Below, piece after piece: positions 47,588 through 60,281 of a DNA stretch of 64,000 nucleotides. The first letter of the stretch is position 1; every line of letters begins with the position of its first letter. The notes beneath the pieces were generated by a model. That model worked only from the letters and a program-made list of their open reading frames with translations, searched no databases and was not told the origin of the DNA. Position numbers and translations under genes: made by a program. The DNA comes from JADJYF01 sp050186725 (lineage in GTDB: Bacteria > Pseudomonadota > Gammaproteobacteria > Ga0077536), in assembly GCA_050186725.1 (NCBI GenBank), contig JBFWYG010000008.1, positions 1-64,000 on the forward strand, read 5' to 3'.

Positions 47588-48572
47588 CTGGCCCTGGCTG
47601 TTCCTCGCGCTGCCGCTGCCGTGGCTGGCGCGGCGCCTGCTGCGCCCGGCGGGCCCGGCCGAGGGCGCGGCGCTGCGCGTGCCAGAACTGCGCGACTTCG
47701 AGGTGCTGCTGGGCGCGGGCGGCGGCAGCGAAGGCCGGCGCGCCAGCATGCTGCTCGCGAGCCTCGCCTGGCTCCTGCTGGTGACCGGCGCGGCGCGCCC
47801 GGAATGGCTTGGTGAACCGGTGGAAGTGCCGGTGAGCGGCCGCGACCTCATGCTTGCGGTCGATCTGTCGGAGAGCATGCACGAGAGCGACTTCGTGCTG
47901 AACGACGAGCCGGTGGACCGTCTCACCGCCAGCAAGGCGGTGGCGAGCAAGTTCATCGGCCGACGCGTCGGTGACCGCATCGGCCTCATCCTGTTCGCCG
48001 ACCAGGCCTACCTGCAGGTGCCGCTGACCTTCGACCGCGCGACCGTGGCGCGCATGCTGGAAGAAGCGGTGATCGGCATCGCCGGGCGGCGCACCGCGCT
48101 CGGCGATGCGCTCGGCCTCGCGGTGAAGCGCCTGCGCACCCAGCAGTCCGAACACAAGGTGCTGATCCTGATGACCGACGGGCGCAACACCGCCGGCGAA
48201 GTCGACCCGCTGCGCGCCGCCGAACTCGCCAAGGAGGCGGGGCTGACGGTCTACACCGTCGGTATTGGCGCCGACGCCGCGATGCAGCGCGGCTTCTTCG
48301 GCTCGATCCGCATCAACCCGGCCAGCGATCTCGACGAGGACACCATGCGCGCCATCGCCAGGAAGACCGGCGGGCGCTATTTCCGCGCGCGCGACGCGGC
48401 GAGCTTCGAGAGCATCTACGCCGAGATCGACAAGCTCGAACCGGTCGAACATAGCGGCCAGCATTTCCGGCCAAAGACCGCGCTGTTCCACTGGCCGTTG
48501 GGCGCCGCGCTCGGGCTGTTCGCACTGCTGCTCGCGACCAGCGTGCGACAACCGCGCGCGGCGGTGGCGTGA
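47574..48572 (+). CDS. VWA-domain membrane protein (BatA-like)
   Basis: The 332-residue product has an N-terminal membrane region (WPWLFLALPLPWLARRLL, a second helix ~58-75), a von Willebrand A domain with MIDAS Asp97-x-Ser99-x-Ser101 (AVDLSESM) and LILMTDGRNT, and a C-terminal helix (~305-325). ATG 47574 is preferred over the GTG at 47565. It overlaps the next start by one base. Confidence 0.92.
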   Translation: MLHFDWPWLFLALPLPWLARRLLRPAGPAEGAALRVPELRDFEVLLGAGGGSEGRRASMLLASLAWLLLVTGAARPEWLGEPVEVPVSGRDLMLAVDLSESMHESDFVLNDEPVDRLTASKAVASKFIGRRVGDRIGLILFADQAYLQVPLTFDRATVARMLEEAVIGIAGRRTALGDALGLAVKRLRTQQSEHKVLILMTDGRNTAGEVDPLRAAELAKEAGLTVYTVGIGADAAMQRGFFGSIRINPASDLDEDTMRAIARKTGGRYFRARDAASFESIYAEIDKLEPVEHSGQHFRPKTALFHWPLGAALGLFALLLATSVRQPRAAVA

Positions 48573-50380
48573 TGGCCGAGTTCCACTTCCTGAGACCGGC
48601 CTGGTTCCTGGCCCTGCTGCCGCTGGCCGGCCTGTTGTGGTGGGCGCTGCGCGGACGCGGGCGCGGCGGCGCCTGGACGCGGGTCTGCGATCCGGGCCTG
48701 CTGCCGTTCGTGATGGAACATGGTGAGGGCGCTCACCAGGGACGCGCGGGCGGCCTGCTGGCGCTGGCCGCGGCGCTGGCCGTGACCGCGGCGGCCGGCC
48801 CCACCTGGGAACGGCTGCCGGTGCCGGTGTTTCGTGGGGAGTCGGCGCTGGTCGTGGCGCTCGACCTGTCCGCGTCGATGGACGCCGAGGACATCAAGCC
48901 CTCCAGGCTGGCGCGCGCGCGTTTCAAGGTGGCGGATCTGCTGGCGCTCCGCCGCACCGGCCAGACCGCGCTCCTGGTGTTCGCCGGCCAGGCCTTCGTG
49001 GTGACACCGCTGACCAGCGACACCGCGACCATCGCTTCGCAGCTGCAGGCGCTCGAGACCGCCATCATGCCGGTACAGGGCAGCAACCCCGCGGCGGCGC
49101 TGGAGCTGGCCGGCAAGCTGCTCACCCAGGCCGGCATGCCGCGCGGCCACGTGCTGCTGGTGACCGACGGCGGCGACGCCGATGCGCTGGCTCGGGCCCG
49201 CGAGGTGGCCGCGGGCGCGGACTACAGCGTGAGCGTGCTGGGCGTCGGCAGCGCCGACGGCGCACCGATTCCGGACAGCAACGGCGGCTTCGTCAAGGAT
49301 TCGGGCGGCGGCGTCGCGCTCGCGCGGCTGGACGGTGGTGCGCTCGCCGCCCTGGCCAGCGCCGGCGGTGGCGACTACGTGCAGGCGCGGGTCGACGACG
49401 GTGACGTCGAAGCACTCGCCCACAGCTTCGACGAGGACCGCGCGGCCAAGGTGCGCGAACTGGACCAGCTCGCCGCGAGCCAATGGCACGAGGTCGGTCC
49501 CTGGCTGTTGCTGCCGCTGCTGCCGCTCGCCGCGCTCGGTTTTCGGCGCGGTGTGCTGGCGGTGGCCGTGGCTGTCGGCCTCGCGCTCGGCGGTCCCACG
49601 CCGGCGCGCGCCGACTGGTGGCGCACACCAGACCAGGCCGGCCAGGCGGCCTTCGAGGCGCGCGACTACGCCGACGCGGCGCAACGCTTCGAGGATCCGG
49701 CCTGGCGCGCCGCGGCGCGCTACCGCGCGGGCGATTACGCCGCCGCCGCCAAGGGTCTCGAAGGCCGGGACGGCGCCGACGACTTCTACAACCGCGGCAA
49801 CGCGCTGGCCCGCGAAGGCCAGCTCAAGGAAGCCCTGGCCGCCTACGACGAGGCCCTGAAGCGCGCCCCCGCCGACGCCGACGCGCGGCACAATCGCGAG
49901 CAGGTGCTGAAGCTGCTCGAGCAGCGCGAGCAGGACGGCAAGGACAGCGGCAAGCAGCAGCCGGGCAAGCAGGACCCGCGGCGCAAGCCGTCGCAGAGCG
50001 AGCGCGGCGATCAGCAGTTCGGCGGCGACAAGGGCGGACAGTCCGACCAGGACACCAGCGGCGCGACCAACGCCGGCGGCGGCGCCGAGTCGCGCGAGCG
50101 GCAGCACGACGAAGACCAGTCGAGCGACAGCGGGCGCGGCAAGGGCAAGGCACGCGAACGCGTGGGCAAGCCCCAGGGCGGTGACCAGGCGGAAGGCGAC
50201 GAGCAGCAGCAGGCGGCGGCCGAGGAACGCAGCGACGAGTCCGCCGCCGAACGCGCCCAGGCCACCGAGCAGTGGCTGCAGCAGATCCCCGACGACCCGT
50301 CCGGCCTGCTGCGCCGCAAGTTCGAATACCAGTACAAGCAGATGTACGGCGACGCGCCGCGCGGAGAGACCCCATGGTGA
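48572..50380 (+). CDS. VWA plus TPR membrane protein (BatB-BatC fusion)
   Basis: The 602-residue product has two N-terminal helices, a VWA domain with MIDAS Asp98-x-Ser100-x-Ser102 (ALDLSASMD), LLVTDGGDADA, two further hydrophobic segments (~310-345), then TPR repeats (FYNRGNALAREGQLKEALAAYDEAL) and a long Gln/Asp/Glu/Lys-rich disordered region before a conserved end (LLRRKFEYQYKQMY). It corresponds to BatB and BatC in one chain. ATG 48572 overlaps the BatA-like stop. Confidence 0.92.
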   Translation: MAEFHFLRPAWFLALLPLAGLLWWALRGRGRGGAWTRVCDPGLLPFVMEHGEGAHQGRAGGLLALAAALAVTAAAGPTWERLPVPVFRGESALVVALDLSASMDAEDIKPSRLARARFKVADLLALRRTGQTALLVFAGQAFVVTPLTSDTATIASQLQALETAIMPVQGSNPAAALELAGKLLTQAGMPRGHVLLVTDGGDADALARAREVAAGADYSVSVLGVGSADGAPIPDSNGGFVKDSGGGVALARLDGGALAALASAGGGDYVQARVDDGDVEALAHSFDEDRAAKVRELDQLAASQWHEVGPWLLLPLLPLAALGFRRGVLAVAVAVGLALGGPTPARADWWRTPDQAGQAAFEARDYADAAQRFEDPAWRAAARYRAGDYAAAAKGLEGRDGADDFYNRGNALAREGQLKEALAAYDEALKRAPADADARHNREQVLKLLEQREQDGKDSGKQQPGKQDPRRKPSQSERGDQQFGGDKGGQSDQDTSGATNAGGGAESRERQHDEDQSSDSGRGKGKARERVGKPQGGDQAEGDEQQQAAAEERSDESAAERAQATEQWLQQIPDDPSGLLRRKFEYQYKQMYGDAPRGETPW

Positions 50381-52110
50381 ACTGGCTCACGCGGGTGGAC
50401 TGGCTGACGCGACTGCTGACCCTGTTCCTGGCCTGCGGCTGCCTCGCGGCGCGCGCCCAGGTGGAGCTCGAGGTGCGCCCCGATCCGGCGGTGCTGAACC
50501 AGTCCATCGAACTGCGCTTCCGGGTGCCGGCCGTGGTCGAGGAAGCGCCGGACTTCAGTCCGCTGGCGGCGCTGTTCGACATCGTCAAGACCAGCAGCCA
50601 GTCGAGCCAGTTCGCGCTGAACGGCCGGGTCGAGCGGTCCACCACCTACGTGCTGGAAGTGATGCCCAAGCGCAGCGGCAAGGTGGTCATTCCCGCGCTG
50701 TCCTTCGGCGGCGCGCGCAGCCCGGCGCGACAGCTCGAGATTCGCGAGGAGCCGCTCGCCGGCGACGCCGGCGGCGCGCCGGACTTCATCGTCGAGGCGC
50801 TGGTATCGACCGCCACGCCCTACGTGCAGCAACAGGTGATCTACACCGTGCGGGCGCTGTTCGCGGTGCAGGTCAGCAGCCCGCGCCTGACGCCGGTCAG
50901 CGCGAGCGGCGACGCGGTCGTGAAACAGCTGGGCGACGGTCGCCAGGTCAGCGAGACCCGCGACGGCCGCAGCTACGAAGGCTTCGAGATGAAGTACGCA
51001 GTGTTCCCGCAGGCGAGCGGCACGCTGCGCCTGGCGCCGGCGGTGGTCACGGCCGAGGTGGTGGTCGGCGGACGGCGCTCGGTGTTCGATCCCTTCGCGC
51101 AGTCCTTGAGCACCCGGCGCATCGAATCCAAGCCGGTGGAACTCGAGGTGCGGCCGGTGCCCGCCGCCTTTCCCGCCGGCGCCACCTGGCTGCCGGCGCG
51201 GCGCCTGCGCCTGCACGAGGAATGGGAGCCGGACCAGAGCAGCGCCGAGGTCGGCGCACCCATCACGCGCACGGTGTTCCTGTGGGTCGACGGCCTCCTG
51301 TCCGGCCAGCTGCCGAAGCTCGCGCTGCGCGCGCCGGCGGACGTCAAGCTCTATCCGGACCAGGCTCAGACCAGCGATCAGGACACCGCCACCGGCTATA
51401 CCGCGGTGCTGCAGCAGAAGTTCGCGGTGATCGCCGCGCAGCCCGGCAAGCCGCGCTTCGATACCCTGGAAGTGCCGTGGTGGAACACCGAGACCGACGC
51501 GCTCGAAGTCGCGCGGCTGCCGGCGCGTGAACTCGAGGTCATCGCGGCGCCGGGCGCCGCACCGTCGGCGTCACCCCCCCCCATCCCCGCGCCGGCCGAG
51601 CGCGCCGCGACCGACATCCCGGACCGCGCGCCTGCGGCGCCCGCGTCGGCGGCCGCCGCAGACTCCCCGTGGCGCGCCGTGGCCGCGGTGCTGGCGCTGG
51701 TGTGGCTGGCGACCCTGGTGCTGTGGTGGCGCAGCCGCGGCGCGCCGACCACCGTCTCGAGCGCGCGGTCCGGTGACGCCGTGCTCACACCCGCGCCACG
51801 CGGGTCCGAGGACCTGGCCGGCGCCTGTCGCGCCAACGATGCCCGCGCGGCCTACGCCGCCTTGCTGCGCCTCGCACGCGCGCGCGGCCTCGGCACGGCG
51901 CCGCGCGCGCTGGCCGCGGGCCCTGACACGCCACTCGCGCTCGCCATCGCCGAACTCGAGCGCCAGCGCTACGGCGCCGATCCCGCGCGCTGGTCCGGCG
52001 CGCCGCTGCTCGCCGCCTGGCAGGCCGAAGGCGAGCGCAGCATGCCGCGTGGCCAGGCCGGCGCGCGCGCGGAAGCGCTGCCGCCGCTGCATCGCCTGGG
52101 CGCGGGTTGA
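50374..52110 (+). CDS. BatD-like protein
   Basis: The 578-residue product has a signal peptide (ending AARA), tandem Ig-like β-domains (ELEVRPDPAVLNQSIELRF; YVLEVMPKRSGKVVIPALSFGG; VQQQVIYTVRALF), a Pro/Ala linker, one membrane helix near 435-455 (AVAAVLALVWLATLVLWW) and a cytoplasmic helical tail. BatD ends the MoxR-VWA operons. The start overlaps the preceding stop by 7 nt. Confidence 0.9.
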   Translation: MVNWLTRVDWLTRLLTLFLACGCLAARAQVELEVRPDPAVLNQSIELRFRVPAVVEEAPDFSPLAALFDIVKTSSQSSQFALNGRVERSTTYVLEVMPKRSGKVVIPALSFGGARSPARQLEIREEPLAGDAGGAPDFIVEALVSTATPYVQQQVIYTVRALFAVQVSSPRLTPVSASGDAVVKQLGDGRQVSETRDGRSYEGFEMKYAVFPQASGTLRLAPAVVTAEVVVGGRRSVFDPFAQSLSTRRIESKPVELEVRPVPAAFPAGATWLPARRLRLHEEWEPDQSSAEVGAPITRTVFLWVDGLLSGQLPKLALRAPADVKLYPDQAQTSDQDTATGYTAVLQQKFAVIAAQPGKPRFDTLEVPWWNTETDALEVARLPARELEVIAAPGAAPSASPPPIPAPAERAATDIPDRAPAAPASAAAADSPWRAVAAVLALVWLATLVLWWRSRGAPTTVSSARSGDAVLTPAPRGSEDLAGACRANDARAAYAALLRLARARGLGTAPRALAAGPDTPLALAIAELERQRYGADPARWSGAPLLAAWQAEGERSMPRGQAGARAEALPPLHRLGAG

Positions 52111-52307
52111 GCGCGGCACAAACGTTCACAATCGTGAGCGTGTCGCACTTCGCAATTCATCCACCGAGTGAGTGAGTCGCGCCAACGCGCCGTCCTCGGC
52201 GCGGCACACAGGCGCTAGACTCGGCGCCAACCGCGAACCACGCCCCGCCCCGCGTCGAACGCCCCAGACCGCCCGGCACAGCGGACCGCGTGAGGAGTAC
52301 CCGCAGC

Positions 52308-54443
52308 ATGAGCGCCGCCGCGGCCGTCCTGGCCGTCGATGACAACGCCACCATCCGCAAGGCCATCTCCATGCGCCTTGGCGCGAAGGGTTTCGACGTC
52401 GTGACCGCCGCGGACGGGCCTAGCGCGCTCGCATTGATCGAGCGCCGTGCCTTCGATCTCGTGATCCTCGACCTGCAGATGCCGGAGATGCGCGGCGAGG
52501 AAGTACTGCGCCGCCTGCGCCAGCGCTACACCGCGACCCAGCTGCCGGTGATCGTGCTCGCAGCCAGCAGCGACAAGGGCGACATCCAGCGCACGCTGGC
52601 GCTCGGCGCCAATGACTACATCGTCAAGCCCGGCGACTTTCCCATCCTGCTGACCCGCATCAACACCCAGCTCACGCTGCGCGCGACCGTCTCGCGCCTG
52701 CGGACCCAGAGCGCGCTCTTGCGCGAGACGCTGGCGCTGGTGCCGAGCGGCGGCATGCTGCCGGGGGCCAAGGCCGGCCCCACCCAGCGCATTCCCTTCG
52801 ACGTGCTGCACGACCACACCCCCATGACCTGCTTCGCGCTGTCGGCCGACGGTCACGTGCTGCACACCAACCACTTCGGCGCGCGCTACCTCGGCTACGA
52901 CGCGCGCGCCCTGCTCGGCCGCTCGATGCTCGACCTCTACGTGCCGGAGGATCGCGCACTGGCCCAGGAGAATCTCGCCGCGGCGCGCGACCTGCCGGGC
53001 CGCATCCACCGCTGGGACATTCGCCAGGTGAAGAAGAACGGCGAGGTGATCTGGATGCGCAACACCGCGCGCGCGGTGCGCGACGGCGGCCTGGACCTGG
53101 TGCTCCTGACCTGCGAGGACATCGACGACGCCTACCGCCTGAGCGAGTTGCTGTCCTTCCAGTCCCACCACGACGAACTGACCGGGCTCGCCAACCGCAA
53201 GAGCCTCGAGGCGCGCCTCGCGCAGGTCATCGAGTCCGCCCAGGTCGAGCACACGGTGCACGCGCTGGCGGTGTTCGACCTCGACCAGTTCAAGCTGGTG
53301 AACGACGCCGGCGGCTCGCAGGCGGGCGACGAGCTGCTGCGCCAGATCGGGCGCGTATTGAAGGACGTGGCGCGTCGGCGCGACACGGTCGCGCGCATCG
53401 GCAGCGACGAGTTCGCCGTGCTGCTCGAGGACTGCCCGCTGCCGAACGCGCAACGCGCGGTGGAGGCGCTGCGCCGCGCGGTCGAACAGCACGTGTTCCA
53501 CTGGCGCGGGCGCGACCACGCCATCACCGTCAGCGTCGGCATCGTGGCGGTGACCGAGACCAGCGACACGCCCGGCAGCCTGCTCAGCATGGCCGACACT
53601 GCCTGCTACGCGGCCAAGGACTCGGGGCGCAACTGCGTCCACACCTGGGAGACCGACAGCCTGCCGGTGCAGCTCCGGCGCGGCGAGATGCGCTGGGCGA
53701 GCAGCATCATCCAGGCGCTGAACGACCAGCGCTTCGAACTCGACTGCCAGCCGATCTCCGCGCTGCGCGCCGGGCCCGACGGCCCGCACTACGAGGTCCT
53801 GCTGCGCATGCGCGACGAGCTCGGCGCGCGCATCAAGCCGGGCGAGTTCCTGCCCGCCGCCGAGCGTTACAACCTCGCGGCACGCATCGATCGCTGGGTG
53901 GTGGAACAGGTCTTCGAGTGGATTGCCGCGCGCCCCGGCGTGCTGGCGCGGATTGGCCAGCTGTCGATCAACCTCTCGGGCCGCTCGCTCGGCCAGAGCG
54001 AAATGCTCGGCTGCATTCTCGAGGCGCTGCGCGGCACCCACGTGCCGGCGCACAAGATCTGCTTCGAGATCACCGAGACCGCCGCGGTGGCGGATCTCGC
54101 CGGCGCCAACCAGTTCATCCGTCGCCTGAAGGAACACGGCTGCCGCTTCGCGCTCGACGACTTCGGCAACGGCTTCTCGTCGCTGGTCTATCTCAAGCAG
54201 CTGCCGGTGGACTATCTCAAGATCGACGGCGCCTTCGTGCGCGACATGGCGACCGACTCCATCGACTTCGCCATGGTGCGCTCCATCAATGACATCGGCC
54301 ACCTGCTCGGCAAGCACACCGTGGCCGAGTTCGTCGAGAGCGAGACCACCATCGCGCTGCTGCGCGATCTCGGCGTGGACTACGTGCAGGGCTACGCGGT
54401 CGGGCTGCCGCGGCCGATGGTCGAGGTGCTCGGCGAGGCCTGA
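52308..54443 (+). CDS. Response regulator with PAS, GGDEF and EAL domains
   Basis: The 711-residue product from ATG 52308 (GAGGAG upstream) has a receiver domain (Asp11-Asp12, phospho-acceptor Asp55, YIVKPG), a PAS domain (~165-275), a GGDEF domain whose motif reads GSDEF (RIGSDEFAV), and an EAL domain. In the latter the first motif is EVL rather than EAL, but SINLSG, ITETAA, LDDFG, LKIDG, the Glu of VAEFVE and the Gln of VDYVQGY are kept. It is likely a c-di-GMP phosphodiesterase controlled by phosphorylation; the cyclase half may be regulatory. The 3' end overlaps the convergent NTP-transferase gene by 52 nt. No histidine kinase is adjacent. Confidence 0.92.
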   Translation: MSAAAAVLAVDDNATIRKAISMRLGAKGFDVVTAADGPSALALIERRAFDLVILDLQMPEMRGEEVLRRLRQRYTATQLPVIVLAASSDKGDIQRTLALGANDYIVKPGDFPILLTRINTQLTLRATVSRLRTQSALLRETLALVPSGGMLPGAKAGPTQRIPFDVLHDHTPMTCFALSADGHVLHTNHFGARYLGYDARALLGRSMLDLYVPEDRALAQENLAAARDLPGRIHRWDIRQVKKNGEVIWMRNTARAVRDGGLDLVLLTCEDIDDAYRLSELLSFQSHHDELTGLANRKSLEARLAQVIESAQVEHTVHALAVFDLDQFKLVNDAGGSQAGDELLRQIGRVLKDVARRRDTVARIGSDEFAVLLEDCPLPNAQRAVEALRRAVEQHVFHWRGRDHAITVSVGIVAVTETSDTPGSLLSMADTACYAAKDSGRNCVHTWETDSLPVQLRRGEMRWASSIIQALNDQRFELDCQPISALRAGPDGPHYEVLLRMRDELGARIKPGEFLPAAERYNLAARIDRWVVEQVFEWIAARPGVLARIGQLSINLSGRSLGQSEMLGCILEALRGTHVPAHKICFEITETAAVADLAGANQFIRRLKEHGCRFALDDFGNGFSSLVYLKQLPVDYLKIDGAFVRDMATDSIDFAMVRSINDIGHLLGKHTVAEFVESETTIALLRDLGVDYVQGYAVGLPRPMVEVLGEA

Positions 54444-55036
54444 GGCTCGCGGGACTCGAGCGCGCGCAGATCGTCCGGCGTGTCGACGTCGGTCAGCACA
54501 CCCGCATCCCCGCATTCCCACGGCACGACCTCGGTGGCATGGGCGAGGAGCAGCGGCCGCGCGCCCTGGTCGCCCTCCAGCGTGCGCAGTTCGGCGCCAA
54601 AGCGCGCGGGAAAGATCACCGGGTGACCACGCCGCCCGTCGCAGGCCGGCACGACGATGGCGTCCGTCGCGCGCCAGCGCGCCGCGAGCCCGGCCAGGGT
54701 CGCGGTGGCGACGCGCGGCATGTCGGCCAGCGCGATCATCCAGGCCGCCGCGTCGGGGCTCGCGGCGACGCCGGCCGCGAGACTGTGCGCCATGCCGCGC
54801 GCGGCGTCCGGGCTCGCGATCACGTCGAAGCCCGCGTCGCGGAACATGGCCGTGGTCATGACGTCCTCGGCGCGCGTCACCACCACCAGGCGCTCGACCG
54901 CGCCCGCCACGCGGCGGGCGCTGACCAGGCCGAGGGGTTCGGCATTCGCCAGCGGCGCGCGCAGCTTGCCGCCACCGAAGCGTCGCGCCGCGCCGCCCGC
55001 CAGCAGCACGCCGACCAGGCGGCCCGCGTCGCTCAC
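54392..55036 (-). CDS. MobA/MocA-like NTP transferase (molybdopterin nucleotidyltransferase)
   Basis: The 214-residue product from GTG 55036 begins with the nucleotide-binding motif LLAGGAARRFGGGKL and has IALADMPRV (metal/nucleotide site) and GRRGHPVIFP, as in MocA and related molybdenum-cofactor nucleotidyltransferases. The GTG overlaps the xdhC stop, so the two are translationally coupled. It runs 52 nt into the 3' end of the convergent EAL gene. Confidence 0.85.
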   Translation of the reverse strand: MSDAGRLVGVLLAGGAARRFGGGKLRAPLANAEPLGLVSARRVAGAVERLVVVTRAEDVMTTAMFRDAGFDVIASPDAARGMAHSLAAGVAASPDAAAWMIALADMPRVATATLAGLAARWRATDAIVVPACDGRRGHPVIFPARFGAELRTLEGDQGARPLLLAHATEVVPWECGDAGVLTDVDTPDDLRALESREPQASPSTSTIGRGSPTA

Positions 55037-55986
55037 CGGGCCTCGCGCGTGGTGTCGATGGTGACGCCGTTGCGTACCGCGGTGATGTCGGTCACCACCG
55101 CGAGCGCGATCTCGGCGGGCTTGCGCGTGCGCAGATCGATGCCGATGGGCCCGCGGATGCGCGCGACCTCGGTCCCGCTCATGTCGAAGTGTTCGACCAG
55201 GCGCGCGGCGCGCTTGGCGGTGGTGCCGCGCGAGCCCAGCGCGCCGATGTAGAAGGCTTGTGTGCGCAAGGCCTCCATCATCGCGAGGTCGTCGACCTTG
55301 GGATCGTGGGTCAGCGCGACGATGGCCGTGTGCGCATCGCAGCCGCGCGCGGCGATGAAGTCGTCGGGGAATTCGGCCGAGGCCGGCCACTCCTCGTGTA
55401 CCCAGCCCTCGCGGTACTCGGGTCGCGGGTCGCATACCGCGAGTTCGTAGTCGAGCAGGGTCGCGAAACGACACACCCAGCTGGCCAGTTCACCGGTGCC
55501 CACCACCACCAGGCGCCAGGCTGGTTCGTAGACCACGGAGAGGCGCGTGTCGTCGAGCGCGGTGCGGGCCTCGGGCCCGGCGAGCGACCAGGCCACCGTA
55601 CCGGTCGCGAGGTCGAGACGCCGTTCGACGGCCTGGCCCGCCGCCAGCGCGGCGAGCATGCCGTCCAGGTCTGGCACCTCGGCGAGAGGTTCGAGCGTCA
55701 GCAGCAACCGGCCACCGCAGGGCAAGGTGCGCGAGGTGTCGGAGCGGTACTCGACGGTCTCGAAGCGCGTCGGAAAGCTGTCGCGGATGCGGGCCAGGAG
55801 TTCGCTCTCGATGCAGCCGCCCGACACCGAACCGGCGAAGCGCCCGCCCTCGCCGAGCACCATCAGCGCGCCGGGCTGACGCGGCGACGAGCCCCAGGTG
55901 TGGGCGACGGTGGCCAGCACCACCCGTTCGCCAGCCGCCAGCCAGTCACGCCCACGGGTGAGGATCTCGACTTCGCTGCGGCTCAT
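55033..55986 (-). CDS. xdhC: XdhC-family molybdenum cofactor insertion/maturation protein
   Basis: The 317-residue product has the XdhC N-terminal CoxI region (VVLATVAHTWGSSPRQPGALM, GSVSGGCIESEL) and a Rossmann-type second domain (RLVVVGTGELASWV, YIGALGSRGTTAKR, RIRGPIGIDLRTRKPAEIALAV). XdhC-like proteins sulfurate and hand over the cofactor to xanthine-oxidase-family enzymes. No molybdoenzyme gene is in the window, so the client lies elsewhere. Confidence 0.93.
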   Translation of the reverse strand: MSRSEVEILTRGRDWLAAGERVVLATVAHTWGSSPRQPGALMVLGEGGRFAGSVSGGCIESELLARIRDSFPTRFETVEYRSDTSRTLPCGGRLLLTLEPLAEVPDLDGMLAALAAGQAVERRLDLATGTVAWSLAGPEARTALDDTRLSVVYEPAWRLVVVGTGELASWVCRFATLLDYELAVCDPRPEYREGWVHEEWPASAEFPDDFIAARGCDAHTAIVALTHDPKVDDLAMMEALRTQAFYIGALGSRGTTAKRAARLVEHFDMSGTEVARIRGPIGIDLRTRKPAEIALAVVTDITAVRNGVTIDTTREAR

Positions 55987-56015
55987 GGTGATGACTCGTT
56001 GTCGGGGGGATTTAT

Positions 56016-56245
56016 TGTAGGGCGGGTTTCAACCCGCCAGGCATTGCCTCACCGAACGCCGCGCGTGGCCGATTGAAATCGGCCCTACATCGAAGCCCTG
56101 TGTAGGGCGGGCTTCAACCCGCCAGGCATTGCCTCGTCAAACGCCGTGCATGGCCGATTGAAATCGGCCCTACATCGAAGCCGCGCGTGGCCGATTGAAA
56201 TCGGCCCTACATCGGAGCCCTGTGTAGGGCGGGTTTCAACCCGCC
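56016..56245. repeat. Cluster of six REP-like palindromes
   Basis: Type A (TGTAG then GGCGGGTTTCAACCCGCC, one copy with a T-to-C change) at 56016, 56101 and 56223; type B (GGCCGATTGAAATCGGCC then CTACAT) at 56067, 56152 and 56189. Order A-B-A-B-B-A. They fill the gap between xdhC and the mlaC end; no gene is seen in 55987-56256. Confidence 0.9.
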
Positions 56246-56256
56246 AGGCACGGGCC

Positions 56257-56871
56257 TCATTTCCCTGCCGCCCCCGCGCCGTGCTTCTGCTTGTAGTTCG
56301 CGATGCGGCCCTCGAGGTCGGTCAAGAGACCATCCATGCCGCCGGCCTTGACGATGGCGCTGAAGGTGTCGCGGTAATTGTTGACCAGGCTGTCGCCGTC
56401 GATCACCACGTCGTAGGCCATCCACTGACCGTCGTTGTTCTTCAGGCGGTAGGTGATGGGCACGCGGCGCTCCGGCGTGACCACCAGGGTGTCGACCGTG
56501 GCGCGATCGTTGCGCACCTGCTCACCGAGGTATTCCACCCGGCTCGAGGCGATGGACTCGATGCGATTGCGGTAGGTGTCTTCGAGGTACTGGGAGAAAT
56601 ACTCGACGAACTGGCGCTTTTCCTCGGTGCTCGCCTCCTTCCAGCTGGTCGCGAGCACGCTCTGCGACATGCTGCGGAAGTCGAAGCGCTCGTTGATGAT
56701 TGCGCCGATGTCGCTCCAGCGCTGCGACTGGCTGAGATCCGGCTGGCGCAGCACGCCGAACACGCGGTCCACCGCAACGTGGACGGTCTCGGTCGGCGTC
56801 GGCGCGGCGGCGCCGGCCCCGCCACTCACGAGCAGCAGGCAGAGGGTCCAGGTGCGGATCAGGGGCGTCAT
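56257..56871 (-). CDS. mlaC: Periplasmic phospholipid-binding protein MlaC (Ttg2D family)
   Basis: The 204-residue product has a signal peptide (~1-22) and the MlaC core (FDFRSMSQSVLATSWKEAS, KRQFVEYFSQYLEDTYRNRI, MAYDVVIDGDSLVNNYRDTFSAIV). MlaC shuttles phospholipids between the OM and the MlaFEDB transporter. The rest of the mla operon is absent here, so this is a stand-alone copy. Confidence 0.92.
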   Translation of the reverse strand: MTPLIRTWTLCLLLVSGGAGAAAPTPTETVHVAVDRVFGVLRQPDLSQSQRWSDIGAIINERFDFRSMSQSVLATSWKEASTEEKRQFVEYFSQYLEDTYRNRIESIASSRVEYLGEQVRNDRATVDTLVVTPERRVPITYRLKNNDGQWMAYDVVIDGDSLVNNYRDTFSAIVKAGGMDGLLTDLEGRIANYKQKHGAGAAGK

Positions 56872-56894
56872 GGTTCCAGTCTCTCGTTCCGTTG

Positions 56895-60083
<3,189 letters not shown>

Positions 60084-60281
60084 TAACCGTGCCGGGCGTA
60101 GGTGGTTGAAGGGGTCGGGCAAAGAGCCAGGGAGTATAGCCGATGGCGTGCTGGCGGCCCTCACCGGGCGCTCGCCACGGGGCCTGCGGACGCCCCTGCC
60201 TGTGTAATTTTTTTGCATGCGCGCGGGCGGTCGACGTGGAACAATGAGGCACGCCCTTGGCCAGCACGGGATGGAGGCAGC

